From Exiguobacterium alkaliphilum 12/1 (lineage in GTDB: Bacteria; Bacillota; Bacilli; Exiguobacteriales; Exiguobacteriaceae), in NCBI RefSeq assembly GCF_000714435.1, contig NZ_JJMW01000069.1:1-64000 (forward strand): 64,000 nucleotides of DNA, given 5' to 3'. The notes beneath the pieces were generated by a model. That model was not told where the DNA came from. It saw only the letters and a list, made by a program, of their open reading frames with translations, and did not search any database. A program made the position numbers and the translations under genes. Below are positions 1-8,330 of this stretch, piece by piece; within the stretch, counting starts at the first letter, position 1; each line of letters begins with the position of its first letter.

Positions 1-16
1 TTAGTGTCTCATATAG

Positions 17-484
17 CTAGGTCAGTCTAGATCTCGGTTGTCTTTTGTTTGGGACAGGTGCACGAAGTAGCGGCCATGTGACATAGACGACGAGAATGAG
101 CAGTCCGCCAGTGAACCAATCAGGTACGGCATGATAGAGCAGAATCACGATGAACATCGGGACGATCGTCATGGCGACTGTATACGGCCAAGCTTGTCGA
201 TACGGCCAAGCCTTCTGTTGGCGCATTCTCGTGACGAGCTGGACGTAAAGCGAGACGAACGCGACCGTCATCATATAGAAGAAAAAGATAGCGAAGCCGT
301 GTAAGAACAGCCACATCGGCGCGAAGAAATCGGGCTGTAATATGATGTAATCGACGAGCGTGACGAGAACGGTGAAGCCGATACTCGCGAGCATGTAAGC
401 GTGGAGCGGGGCGAGACGTAGTCTGAGCGCTCGTTTCGTCGGAACGAGACTATGGCGTAAAAAAGCGGCAGTCGAGGTAAGCAT
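17..484 (-). CDS. Hypothetical four-helix membrane protein
   Basis: A 155-residue protein that I do not recognise. It has four hydrophobic stretches (roughly residues 29-48, 55-82, 102-118 and 124-140) and a basic C-terminal tail, so it is likely an integral membrane protein. On the minus strand the ATG is preceded by AGGAG at a usual distance. It diverges from the phosphate cotransporter gene at 666 and shares the 180 bp intergenic region with it. No catalytic or ligand motif is visible and no function is proposed. Confidence 0.6.
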   Translation of the reverse strand: MLTSTAAFLRHSLVPTKRALRLRLAPLHAYMLASIGFTVLVTLVDYIILQPDFFAPMWLFLHGFAIFFFYMMTVAFVSLYVQLVTRMRQQKAWPYRQAWPYTVAMTIVPMFIVILLYHAVPDWFTGGLLILVVYVTWPLLRAPVPNKRQPRSRLT

Positions 485-536
485 AAGTTGAAACTCCTAT
501 CTGTTATAATACAATTTTTAAAAATAGATAAAAACG

Positions 537-564
537 AGTACAGTGGTTTAATAAAACCTTAACA
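537..564 (+). promoter_or_regulatory. Possible weak Pho box upstream of nptA
   Basis: Three hexamers spaced exactly 11 bp apart resemble the PhoP repeat TTAACA: AGTACA at 537, TTAATA at 548 and TTAACA at 559. A TACATT hexamer at 576-581 could be the -10 element. The match is weaker than the pstS box at 7096-7134, but the downstream gene is a phosphate transporter, which makes PhoP control plausible. Inference only. Confidence 0.3.
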
Positions 565-665
565 TTAAACGTGTTTACATTCGGCGGGTGAAGAAGGCAT
601 AATGAGTAGGGCATTAACAACCAAGCAAACACAACCAATTCACAATCAAAAGGAGTACAAAAATC

Positions 666-2312
666 GTGGAATACAATTTGCAAGAAATGTTATTCATGTT
701 TTTTGGAGGTTTAGGGATCTTCCTCTTCGGAATCAAATCGATGGGAGACGGCCTTCAAAAGTCAGCAGGAAATCGTCTGCGCGACATCCTTGATAAGTAT
801 ACAACGAATCCATTTCTCGGGGTACTCGCCGGGATTATCGTAACCGTCTTGATTCAATCGTCGTCAGGTACGACCGTCATCACGGTCGGACTCGTCAGCG
901 CCGGCTTCATGACGCTCCGTCAAGCGATCGGGGTCATCATGGGGGCGAACATCGGGACGACCGTCACGGCGTTCATCATCGGTTTCGATGTCGGTGCATA
1001 CGCACTTCCGATGATTGCAGTCGGTGCCGTCTTCTTATTCTTCTTTAAGAAAGAAAAGTTCCAACATCTTGGACAAGTCGTGTTCGGACTCGGTGCACTT
1101 TTCTACGGTCTTGAACTCATGGGTGACGGGATGCGTCCACTCCGTTCAAGCGAATACTTCATCGATTTGACACAATCGATGAGTGAAAACCCGTTCCTCG
1201 GCGTCATCGTCGGTACGGTATTCACGGTTCTCGTTCAGTCGTCTTCTGCGACGATCGGGATTTTGCAAGAGCTTTACGCGGGTGGATCAATCGAACTCGA
1301 TGCAGCCCTCCCGGTATTGTTCGGTGACAACATCGGAACGACGATTACGGCTATCCTTGCCTCAATCGGTGCTTCAGTGGCGGCACGCCGCACAGCAGCG
1401 GCACACGTTATCTTTAACTTGATTGGTACGGTGATCTTCTTGGTCATCTTGCCACTCTTCACACAATATATTTTCTGGATCACAGACCTTCTCGCCATCG
1501 AGTCGAAAATGCAAATCGCATTCGCTCACGGTACGTTCAACGTAGCGAACACGTTCATCCAGTTCTGGTTCATCGGAGCGATTGCTTGGATGGTGACGAA
1601 ACTCGTACCGGGCGAAGATTCAATCGTCGATACGAAGGCACAGCATTTAGACCCAATCTTCATCCAACAATCACCTTCTATCGCTGTCGAACAAGCGAAA
1701 TACGAAGTGATTCGCATGGGTGACTTCGCGAAGCTTGGCTTGGACGAGGCACGCAACTACATGGCGACTGGCGACAAGAAACACTCTGAAAAGTCAGCGC
1801 ACATTGAAGAAGCGCTCAACTCGCTCAACGCGAAAATCACAGATTATCTCGTCAAACTCGCTGCGGTCGATTTGACAGAGCAAGAATCAAAAGAACACAA
1901 AACGTTGATGCACGCGATCAATGACATCGAGCGAATCGGTGACCATGTCGAAAACATCATCGAATTGATTGACTACAAGACGGCGACTCGCGTGACACTC
2001 TCGGAAGACGCGCAAAAAGAGTTGACGGAAATGTACGACTTGACGCGCGCAACACTTGAAAAGTCGCTTCAAACACTCGCTAGCGGGGACATGAACGAAG
2101 CCCGTCAAGTAATCGAGATGGAAGCGAAACTCGATATGCTCGAGCGTCAGTTCCGTAAAAATCACGTCGTCCGTCTCAATACGGGTGAATGTGACGGCCA
2201 AGCCGGCATGTTCTTCGTCGATATGCTCTCGAACTTGGAGCGCATCGGTGACCATGCGATGAACATCACAGAAATCACGCTTGAAGATGCTAACAACGAA
2301 ATGACTGTCTAA
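666..2312 (+). CDS. nptA: Na+/phosphate cotransporter with C-terminal PhoU-like domain
   Basis: A 548-residue member of the Na/Pi-cotransporter II family, expected to import phosphate with sodium across the cytoplasmic membrane. The two inverted-repeat transport domains carry the family QSSS signatures at about residues 64-67 and 191-194. A helical PhoU-like region follows from about residue 330, with repeated ERIGDH motifs near 420 and 528 as in PhoU metal-binding segments. The start is a GTG preceded by AAAAGGAG. Monocistronic, closed by a terminator. PhoU-fused cotransporters are well known in Bacillales. It complements the high-affinity Pst system 5 kb downstream. Confidence 0.9.
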   Translation: MEYNLQEMLFMFFGGLGIFLFGIKSMGDGLQKSAGNRLRDILDKYTTNPFLGVLAGIIVTVLIQSSSGTTVITVGLVSAGFMTLRQAIGVIMGANIGTTVTAFIIGFDVGAYALPMIAVGAVFLFFFKKEKFQHLGQVVFGLGALFYGLELMGDGMRPLRSSEYFIDLTQSMSENPFLGVIVGTVFTVLVQSSSATIGILQELYAGGSIELDAALPVLFGDNIGTTITAILASIGASVAARRTAAAHVIFNLIGTVIFLVILPLFTQYIFWITDLLAIESKMQIAFAHGTFNVANTFIQFWFIGAIAWMVTKLVPGEDSIVDTKAQHLDPIFIQQSPSIAVEQAKYEVIRMGDFAKLGLDEARNYMATGDKKHSEKSAHIEEALNSLNAKITDYLVKLAAVDLTEQESKEHKTLMHAINDIERIGDHVENIIELIDYKTATRVTLSEDAQKELTEMYDLTRATLEKSLQTLASGDMNEARQVIEMEAKLDMLERQFRKNHVVRLNTGECDGQAGMFFVDMLSNLERIGDHAMNITEITLEDANNEMTV

Positions 2313-2317
2313 CGCCG

Positions 2318-2355
2318 AACCTTCGTCCACGCACTCGTGGACGAAGGTTTTTTTT
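2318..2355 (+). terminator. Rho-independent terminator of nptA
   Basis: A perfect 14-bp stem (AACCTTCGTCCACG with its complement), loop CACTC, followed by a run of eight T, starts six bases after the nptA stop. Confidence 0.9.
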
Positions 2356-2373
2356 CGAGTTCTCTTGATTTGA

Positions 2374-2402
2374 TTGACAGTGGGTCTATCATTCAGTATA
2401 TT
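2374..2402 (+). promoter_or_regulatory. Sigma-A promoter of the tRNA pair
   Basis: TTGACA at 2374-2379, 17 bp spacer, TATATT at 2397-2402. The -35 is a perfect consensus and the -10 lies about 18 bp before the first tRNA. Confidence 0.8.
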
Positions 2403-2420
2403 ATTACTGTATAACAACAT

Positions 2421-2494
2421 GGCGGTGTAGCTCAGCTGGCTAGAGCGTACGGTTCATACCCGTGAGGTCGTGGGTTCGACTCCCTCCGCCGCTA
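2421..2494 (+). tRNA. trnM: tRNA-Met (elongator, anticodon CAT)
   Basis: A cloverleaf can be drawn by eye: acceptor GGCGGTG with CGCCGCT (first pair G-U), anticodon loop TTCATAC on a 5-bp stem, T loop TTCGACT and discriminator A. The sequence closely resembles the Bacillus elongator tRNA-Met. The T stem has a U-U mismatch at its second pair. CCA is not encoded, so CCA-adding enzyme is needed. Confidence 0.9.
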
Positions 2495-2501
2495 TTCATA
2501 A

Positions 2502-2575
2502 GGACCCTTAGCTCAGCTGGTTAGAGCAGACGGCTCATAACCGTCCGGTCGTAGGTTCAAGTCCTACAGGGTCCA
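2502..2575 (+). tRNA. trnI: tRNA-Ile2 (anticodon CAT, lysidine type)
   Basis: Acceptor GGACCCT pairs with AGGGTCC, anticodon stem GACGG/CCGTC holds loop CTCATAA, and T stem GTAGG/CCTAC is perfect. The anticodon is CAT, but the body matches the Ile2 type, whose C34 is changed to lysidine by TilS to read AUA: it has a paired first acceptor base pair, unlike initiator tRNA, and the characteristic CTCATAA loop. CCA is not encoded. It lies 7 bp after tRNA-Met in the same transcript. Confidence 0.85.
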
Positions 2576-2581
2576 TTGTTG

Positions 2582-2612
2582 ACAGCTTTCTTATATGAAA
2601 GCTGTTTTTTTT
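2582..2612 (+). terminator. Terminator of the tRNA transcript
   Basis: Stem ACAGCTTTC/GAAAGCTGT with loop TTATAT and a run of eight T right after tRNA-Ile2. Confidence 0.9.
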
Positions 2613-2688
2613 GTTTTCAAAGTCGAAGACGTGGGTAAATATTCGTTAGCATTTTGTTTTTTGAAAAATATGAAATGAGGCGAATGAG

Positions 2689-4158
2689 ATGGAACGAAAT
2701 CATACGATGATGCAATTCTTTGAGTGGCATGTCCCGGCTGACCAGAAGCATTGGAAACGGTTGAAAGAACGGGCCGAGGAATTGAAAGAAGCTGGCATTA
2801 CAGCGTTCTGGTTGCCCCCGGTCACGAAAGGTCAGAGCAATGAGGACACAGGGTATGGCATTTATGATTTGTATGATTTGGGCGAGTTTGATCAAAAAGG
2901 AACGGTCGCCACGAAATATGGAACAAAACAAGAGCTGCTCGAAGCGACGGAACACGTCCAGTCGCTCGGGATGCAAGTGTATATGGATGTCGTCTTGAAC
3001 CATAAGGCTGGGGCGGATGCGACAGAGAAGTTTGACGTGCTCGAAGTCGACCCGGAAGACCGGACGAAAGTCTTGTCTGCAGAGCCGTTCGAGATCGAGG
3101 GGTGGACGAAATTCGACTACGAGGCACGCAATAACAAATACTCTTCATTCAAGTGGAACTTCCATCATTTCAACGGGACGGACTACGATGCGGCGACGGA
3201 ACATAGTGGCATCTTCTTCATTCTCGGGGAAAACAAGAAGTGGAACGATAACGTCGATGACGAGTTCGGGGTATACGATTATTTGATGTTTGCCAATATC
3301 GACTATCACCATCCGGAAGTGCGAGAAGAAGTGCTCCATTGGGGCAAATGGTTCATCGAAGAGACGAAATGTGACGGCTTCCGGCTCGATGCGATCAAAC
3401 ATATCAACTATGATTTCGTTAAAGAGTTCAGCCAGACGATGAAAGATGAGAAAGGGGAAAACTTCTACCTCGTCGGTGAGTTCTGGAAGTCCGAGCTCGA
3501 AGATTGCCGTGCTTTCCTCGACAACATCGATTATCACGTCGACTTGTTCGATGTGCCGCTTCATTACAACTTGCAGCGCGCGTCCGTCGAAGGGGAATCG
3601 TTCGACATGCGGACAATTTTTGACGATACGCTCGTCCAGTCACACCCGCTCCACTCGGTCACGTTTGTTGATAACCACGATTCCCAGCCGGCCGAAGCGC
3701 TCGAATCATGGGTCGAGGATTGGTTCAAACAAATCGCATACGGTCTAATCTTGCTTCGTCAAGACGGTTACCCGTGCGTGTTTTATGGCGATTACTACGG
3801 CATCAACGGACCACATCCGTCCGATGGGAAGAAAGAAGCGATCGACCCGCTCCTTTACGCCCGTCGTGAGAAGGCGTATGGCCAACAAGACGACTATTTC
3901 GATAACGAGCATGTCATCGGCTGGGTCCGACACGGTGTGGAAGAAATCGAGCGCTCCGGCTGCGCCGTCATCATCTCGAACTCGGAAGAGGCTGAGAAGC
4001 AGATGTTCGTCGGGGAACATCGCGCCGGAGAGAAATGGGTCGACTTGACGAATACGGTCGACGCGGTTGTCGAGATTGATGAAGACGGAAATGGGGTATT
4101 TAAAGTGGCGGCAGGGTCAATCTCGGTATGGGCGTTGCCGGAAGCGGACGTCGAGTAA
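2689..4158 (+). CDS. amyS: Cytoplasmic alpha-amylase (GH13_5)
   Basis: A 489-residue glycoside hydrolase that cleaves internal alpha-1,4 bonds of starch, glycogen or maltodextrin. The family motifs are intact: FRLDAIKH with nucleophile Asp234, VGEFW with acid/base Glu264 and FVDNHDS with Asp331. These sit at a constant +3 offset from the catalytic residues of Bacillus licheniformis amylase. No signal peptide: the N terminus MERNHTMMQFFEW starts inside the barrel, so the enzyme should act in the cytoplasm on imported or stored glucans. The start follows a GAGG-type ribosome site. Glucokinase and a GH57 branching enzyme in the same window fit an internal alpha-glucan pathway. Confidence 0.9.
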   Translation: MERNHTMMQFFEWHVPADQKHWKRLKERAEELKEAGITAFWLPPVTKGQSNEDTGYGIYDLYDLGEFDQKGTVATKYGTKQELLEATEHVQSLGMQVYMDVVLNHKAGADATEKFDVLEVDPEDRTKVLSAEPFEIEGWTKFDYEARNNKYSSFKWNFHHFNGTDYDAATEHSGIFFILGENKKWNDNVDDEFGVYDYLMFANIDYHHPEVREEVLHWGKWFIEETKCDGFRLDAIKHINYDFVKEFSQTMKDEKGENFYLVGEFWKSELEDCRAFLDNIDYHVDLFDVPLHYNLQRASVEGESFDMRTIFDDTLVQSHPLHSVTFVDNHDSQPAEALESWVEDWFKQIAYGLILLRQDGYPCVFYGDYYGINGPHPSDGKKEAIDPLLYARREKAYGQQDDYFDNEHVIGWVRHGVEEIERSGCAVIISNSEEAEKQMFVGEHRAGEKWVDLTNTVDAVVEIDEDGNGVFKVAAGSISVWALPEADVE

Positions 4159-4168
4159 AGCATTACAA

Positions 4169-4198
4169 TTGAGAATGCCGTCACAAATCTGTTACATT
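4169..4198 (+). promoter_or_regulatory. Putative sodA promoter
   Basis: TTGAGA at 4169-4174, 18 bp spacer, TACATT at 4193-4198, about 45 bp before the sodA start. Plausible sigma-A promoter; no separate operator recognised. Confidence 0.45.
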
Positions 4199-4242
4199 TA
4201 GAACGAACGTTGTTCACACCAAATTTAAGGGGGATTTTAGTT

Positions 4243-4851
4243 ATGGCTAAATTTGAATTACCACAACTTGATTACGCATACGATGCACTCGAACCACACA
4301 TTGACGCACGCACGATGGAAATCCACCACTCGAAGCACCACAACACGTATGTCACGAACGTAAACAATGCACTCGAAGGAAAAGACGTGGAGTATTCTTC
4401 ACTCGAAGAATTGCTTCAAAACCTCGATTCACTTCCTGCTGACATTCAAACGGCCGTCCGCAACAACGGTGGCGGACATTGGAACCACTCGTTCTTCTGG
4501 AAATTGCTCAAGAAAAATGAGAACGGGGCGCCATCTGGCGAACTCGCGTCAGCAATCGACGAAGCGTTCGGCAGCTTCGACGCGTTTAAAGATGAGTTCG
4601 CGAAAGCGGCAGCTGGTCGCTTCGGCTCAGGCTGGGCTTGGCTCGTCGTGAAAAACGGCAAGCTCGAAGTCACATCGACACCGAACCAAGATTCACCGAT
4701 CATGGAAGGCGTTCAGCCGATTCTCGGACTCGACGTTTGGGAGCACGCGTACTACTTAAACTACCAAAACCGTCGTCCAGATTACATCCAAGCATTCTTC
4801 CACGTCATCGACTGGGATTATGTGGCGAAGCTCTACGCAGACGCGAAATAA
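4243..4851 (+). CDS. sodA: Superoxide dismutase (Mn/Fe type)
   Basis: A 202-residue enzyme converting superoxide to oxygen and hydrogen peroxide in the cytoplasm. The N-terminal motif MEIHHSKHH (metal ligand His28) and the C-terminal DVWEHAYY (Asp and His ligands) are intact, and length is normal. The ATG at 4243 is chosen over an upstream TTG because AAGGGGG lies just before it and MAKFELPQL matches the usual family start. Followed at once by its own terminator. The order sodA-pbpA-pstS is that of B. subtilis. Confidence 0.95.
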   Translation: MAKFELPQLDYAYDALEPHIDARTMEIHHSKHHNTYVTNVNNALEGKDVEYSSLEELLQNLDSLPADIQTAVRNNGGGHWNHSFFWKLLKKNENGAPSGELASAIDEAFGSFDAFKDEFAKAAAGRFGSGWAWLVVKNGKLEVTSTPNQDSPIMEGVQPILGLDVWEHAYYLNYQNRRPDYIQAFFHVIDWDYVAKLYADAK

Positions 4852-4859
4852 CCAGATTT

Positions 4860-4890
4860 CCCGAGATTCTGTCGAATCTCGGGATTTTTT
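4860..4890 (+). terminator. sodA terminator
   Basis: Ten-bp perfect stem CCCGAGATTC/GAATCTCGGG with loop TGTC, then ATTTTTT. Confidence 0.9.
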
Positions 4891-5006
4891 ATACATTTAA
4901 TTATTTTGTAAACAAATTATGATATAGTGAAAAACGAGTCGAAAATAGAAGTTAACACAGCACCTATACTTATAGAAGAAATTGATTGAGGAAGGAGACA
5001 ACGGAA

Positions 5007-7064
5007 TTGGCCAGAAACCGCGTGAACGTACCGAAAAAACGGCGCAACCACCTTCCGTTACGCTTGAATTTACTATTCTTTATCGTATTCATCTTGTTCG
5101 CGACACTCATCTTCCGATTAGGCGTCGTCCAAATCGTCAACGGGGAATTGATTGCCCGTGAAGTCCAGAAGACGGAATCGAGTAAAATCAAATACGAGGT
5201 GCCGCGCGGAAAGATTTATGATCGAAACGGGCAAGTGCTCGCGGATACGATTTCGAACTACTCCGTCATGTATCGTCGCTCGCAAGTGACGAAAGCGGAT
5301 GAACGGCTCGATGTCGCCCTCAAACTTGCAGAGATTTTGGACGTACCCGAAAAAGATCGCAAAGTGACAGAGCGTGACCGCAAGGATTATTGGATCGCCA
5401 TCGATCCAGAGCGGTCCCAGGAACGAGTCCAAACGCTACTCGCCGACTTGTCCGAGGAAGAGCGGGCGGCGTTATCGAATCAGGACGTCGACCAATTATT
5501 GCTCGATTCAATCACGGATGAAGAGATTACGTTTGATGATGCGACAGAAGAGATTATCGCCATCAAACATAACATGGAGTCGGGCTACGCTCTCGACCCG
5601 CAGCTGATTAAAGTCGGGGCCTCACCGAAAGAGATGGCCTTGATTGAAGAGAACTTGGAACTGTTGCCTGGTGTCAGCGTCGAACCGTATTACGAGCGGG
5701 AATATCCGTTCGGACAGACGTTCCAAAGTTTCCTTGGGAGTTATCGTCAAATCCCTGCTGAGCAGCGGGCCTCGTATCAAGCGAGAGGGTATGGCTTGAA
5801 CGATCGGGTCGGGACGTCTTATCTCGAGCAACAGTACGAAGACGTGTTGCGCGGGACGCCGGCCTATGACGTCTTCACGACGTATAAAGGGCAACCTGTC
5901 GGAGAGCCGACGCGCGTGAGCGGGAATCCCGGAAAAGACATCGTCTTGTCGACTGACATCGAGTTCCAAAAGGAAGTCGATGAGATTTTGAAGAAAGCGA
6001 TTCGGGCAGGCCGTTCAGGAAGTCCGAACTTCGATCGTGCCTTTGTCGTCGTAATGAATCCGCAGACGGGTGAACTGCTTGCCTTGTCCGGACAAGAACT
6101 CGACTTAGAGACGAATGAATTCAAAGATGTCTCGACAGGTACCGTGCTCCGCGCGAGCCAAATCGGTTCAACGATTAAAGGCGCGACCGTCGCGTTCGGT
6201 CTCGAAGAAGGGGTCATTCGCCCAGGCGAATACATTTATGACACCCCGATTCGGATTGGGTCGTCGTTAAAATCTTCATATCGTAACATGGGGAACATTA
6301 ACGACCTCGACGCGCTCGCCTTGTCGTCGAACATCTACATGTTCCAAATCGCTCTTCGTCTCGCGGACTACTATTCGACGGGACAAATCGTCGGAGACAA
6401 CGTCACGCAGGCGTTTAACACGATGGAACACTATTATAAACAGTTCGGTCTCGGTATCGAGACTGGGATTGACTTGCCGTTCGAGTCGACTGGTTTCAGA
6501 AGTGTGCCGGACCGTGTCACGCTCCTGATGGATATGTCGATCGGGCAGTACATCTCGTACACACCGATTCAGTTGGCCCAGTACACGTCAGCGCTTGCAA
6601 ATGGCGGCTATCGGGTTCAACCGCACTTGTTGAAAGAAATTATCGAGCCGGGATCGCTCGATGAAGCGAACAAGCAAGTCGTCAGCACGTTCCAACCGAA
6701 CGCGCTCAACAAAGTCAACGTTCGAGACGAATATATCGAACGTGTGCGTCAAGGGTATCGCCAAGGTGTCGAGAGCGGTACGTCGCGTATCCTGCAGCAG
6801 ACGGGGATGACGGCGGCCGGAAAGACCGGGACGGCGCAAGCCATCGCCGAAGGACCGGATGGACAGGCGAAACGGAATGCGAACGGAGAACCGATTAAGA
6901 CGTTCAACTCGAACCATGTCGGGTGGGCCCCGTACGATAATCCTGAAATCGCTTGGGCCATCATCATGCCAGGTCTTGAAGGGGAAGGCGTCAACACGCG
7001 CGTCGCCCACGATATCATGAAGGCCTATTTCAATCTTGAAGATGTACAAGCGCAACTCCAGTAA
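5007..7064 (+). CDS. pbpA: Class B penicillin-binding protein (PBP2A/PbpA-like transpeptidase)
   Basis: A 685-residue bitopic enzyme making peptide cross-links of lateral-wall peptidoglycan. A single membrane anchor lies at about residues 20-42, then a PBP dimerisation domain and the transpeptidase domain. The active-site triad is complete: STIK (Ser388), SSN (440-442) and KTG (606-608). The TTG at 5007 is preferred because AGGAAGGAG ends nine bases before it; an in-frame TTG at 4986 lacks a site. It is probably the elongation-type PBP, by motif and by synteny with B. subtilis pbpA beside sodA and pst. Single gene with its own terminator. Confidence 0.9.
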   Translation: MARNRVNVPKKRRNHLPLRLNLLFFIVFILFATLIFRLGVVQIVNGELIAREVQKTESSKIKYEVPRGKIYDRNGQVLADTISNYSVMYRRSQVTKADERLDVALKLAEILDVPEKDRKVTERDRKDYWIAIDPERSQERVQTLLADLSEEERAALSNQDVDQLLLDSITDEEITFDDATEEIIAIKHNMESGYALDPQLIKVGASPKEMALIEENLELLPGVSVEPYYEREYPFGQTFQSFLGSYRQIPAEQRASYQARGYGLNDRVGTSYLEQQYEDVLRGTPAYDVFTTYKGQPVGEPTRVSGNPGKDIVLSTDIEFQKEVDEILKKAIRAGRSGSPNFDRAFVVVMNPQTGELLALSGQELDLETNEFKDVSTGTVLRASQIGSTIKGATVAFGLEEGVIRPGEYIYDTPIRIGSSLKSSYRNMGNINDLDALALSSNIYMFQIALRLADYYSTGQIVGDNVTQAFNTMEHYYKQFGLGIETGIDLPFESTGFRSVPDRVTLLMDMSIGQYISYTPIQLAQYTSALANGGYRVQPHLLKEIIEPGSLDEANKQVVSTFQPNALNKVNVRDEYIERVRQGYRQGVESGTSRILQQTGMTAAGKTGTAQAIAEGPDGQAKRNANGEPIKTFNSNHVGWAPYDNPEIAWAIIMPGLEGEGVNTRVAHDIMKAYFNLEDVQAQLQ

Positions 7065-7092
7065 AGGAGCCACTTCGGTGGCTTCTTTTTTT
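7065..7092 (+). terminator. pbpA terminator
   Basis: Stem AGGAGCCAC/GTGGCTTCT (one G-U pair), tetraloop TTCG and a T run. Confidence 0.85.
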
Positions 7093-7095
7093 GTC

Positions 7096-7134
7096 TTTAC
7101 AATTCTTTTACGTTCCGTTCATTTCTCGTTAATA
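7096..7134 (+). promoter_or_regulatory. Pho box (PhoP binding site) of the pst operon
   Basis: Four hexamers on the same strand at an exact 11-bp period: TTTACA 7096, TTTACG 7107, TTCATT 7118 and TTAATA 7129. This is the known layout for phosphorylated PhoP in Bacillus (TTAACA-like repeats separated by 5 bp). A -10-like TATTAG follows at 7141-7146, six bases after the last repeat, as expected for PhoP-activated promoters lacking a -35. Confidence 0.85.
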
Positions 7135-7216
7135 GTAGTTTATTAGGATGTTAATTGTAGGACAGAACAACAGAGCTACAACCAAATTCAAAGGAAACTC
7201 AAGGAGGACGTCAGAA

Positions 7217-8155
7217 ATGTCTTGGATGAAAAAATCGGCACTACTCGCTTCAATCACTTCGGTGGCACTTGTAGGTGCAGCATGTGGGAACAATGAAGAA
7301 GGAAATGGCGCAGCCGAAGGTGACGCACTTTCAGGAAAAGTCGTCATGGACGGATCGTCAACCGTATTCCCGATCATGGAAGCTGTCGCTGAAGAATTCT
7401 CGGCAGAGCAACCAGACGTTGAAGTGACGGTCGGTGTGTCTGGGACGGGTGGCGGATTCAAACGCTTCGTAACAGGCGAGACAGACTTCTCGAACGCATC
7501 ACGTGAAATCAAAGAAGAAGAAGCGGCGGAAGCGGAAGCGAACGGCGTGGAGTTTACACAACTATCGGTCGCACTTGATGGACTTTCACTCGTCGTCAAC
7601 CCTGAGAACGACTGGGCACAAGACATCACAATCGATGAGTTAAACAAAATGTGGACAGACACGAACGTGAAGACGTGGCAAGACGTTCGTTCGGACTGGC
7701 CGGATGAAGAAATCACATTCTTCGCACCAGGTAAAGATTCTGGAACGTTCGACTTCTTTAACGAAGCGGTGCTTGACGACACAGACATCCGTCAAGACGC
7801 ACAGTTGTCAGAAGATGATAACGTCCTCGTCACTGGGGTAGCTGGAACGAAAGGTGCAATCGGGTTCTTCGGTTACGCGTACTACATCGAGAACGAAGGC
7901 ACGCTTCGCGCGTTGGCGGTCGAAGGGGTAGAGCCGAACCAAGAGACAATCAACGACTTGTCTTACCCGCTCTCACGTGAGATTTACACGTACGTTAACA
8001 ACGCGTCATTGAACGAAAAACCACAAGTTGCAGCGTTCGCACGATTCTTGAACGAGAACGCGGCCGAGTTGTCGGAAGAAGTTGGCTACGTCGGAATGGA
8101 ACAGGCACGTTACGACGAGAACGCCGGTATCATCGACGAGCTCGCCGGAGAATAA
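7217..8155 (+). CDS. pstS: Phosphate-binding lipoprotein PstS
   Basis: A 312-residue substrate-binding protein of the high-affinity phosphate ABC transporter. The signal peptide ends in the lipobox VGAAC, giving lipidated Cys23, so the protein is anchored on the outer face of the membrane. The phosphate-binding motif DGSSTVFP and later SGTGGGF and GKDSGTFDFF are typical of PstS. The ATG at 7217 follows AAGGAGG; upstream in-frame codons precede the signal peptide and are not expected to be translated. First gene of the operon pstS-pstC-pstA-pstB-phoU, under the Pho box. Confidence 0.95.
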   Translation: MSWMKKSALLASITSVALVGAACGNNEEGNGAAEGDALSGKVVMDGSSTVFPIMEAVAEEFSAEQPDVEVTVGVSGTGGGFKRFVTGETDFSNASREIKEEEAAEAEANGVEFTQLSVALDGLSLVVNPENDWAQDITIDELNKMWTDTNVKTWQDVRSDWPDEEITFFAPGKDSGTFDFFNEAVLDDTDIRQDAQLSEDDNVLVTGVAGTKGAIGFFGYAYYIENEGTLRALAVEGVEPNQETINDLSYPLSREIYTYVNNASLNEKPQVAAFARFLNENAAELSEEVGYVGMEQARYDENAGIIDELAGE

Positions 8156-8169
8156 GTAGGCAATCGGTG

Positions 8170-8194
8170 GAAGGCGAGAGTCGATCTCGCCTTC
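8170..8194 (+). promoter_or_regulatory. Intercistronic hairpin pstS-pstC
   Basis: A perfect 10-bp stem GAAGGCGAGA/TCTCGCCTTC with loop GTCGA, 15 bp after the pstS stop. No T run follows, so it is more likely an mRNA-stabilising or attenuating element that raises PstS over the permease genes than a full terminator. Confidence 0.6.
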
Positions 8195-8330
8195 TCGCCG
8201 TGCTTTCTAGTATGAAGAGGTAGGGAGCGATACACGAGATGAATCAACCAAACAAAGATTTTTCGATTCGAGAGATGATCGAATCCAATAAACAAAAAAA
8301 TACAGTACGACGAACGTATTTGATAAAGTC

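Noticed and set aside
2502-2575. Reading the second tRNA as initiator tRNA-fMet
   Set aside because: Its first acceptor pair is G-C and the stem lacks the three G-C pairs of initiator anticodon stems; it fits Ile2.
4986-5006. TTG at 4986 as start of pbpA
   Set aside because: It overlaps the ribosome site AGGAAGGAG used by the TTG at 5007.
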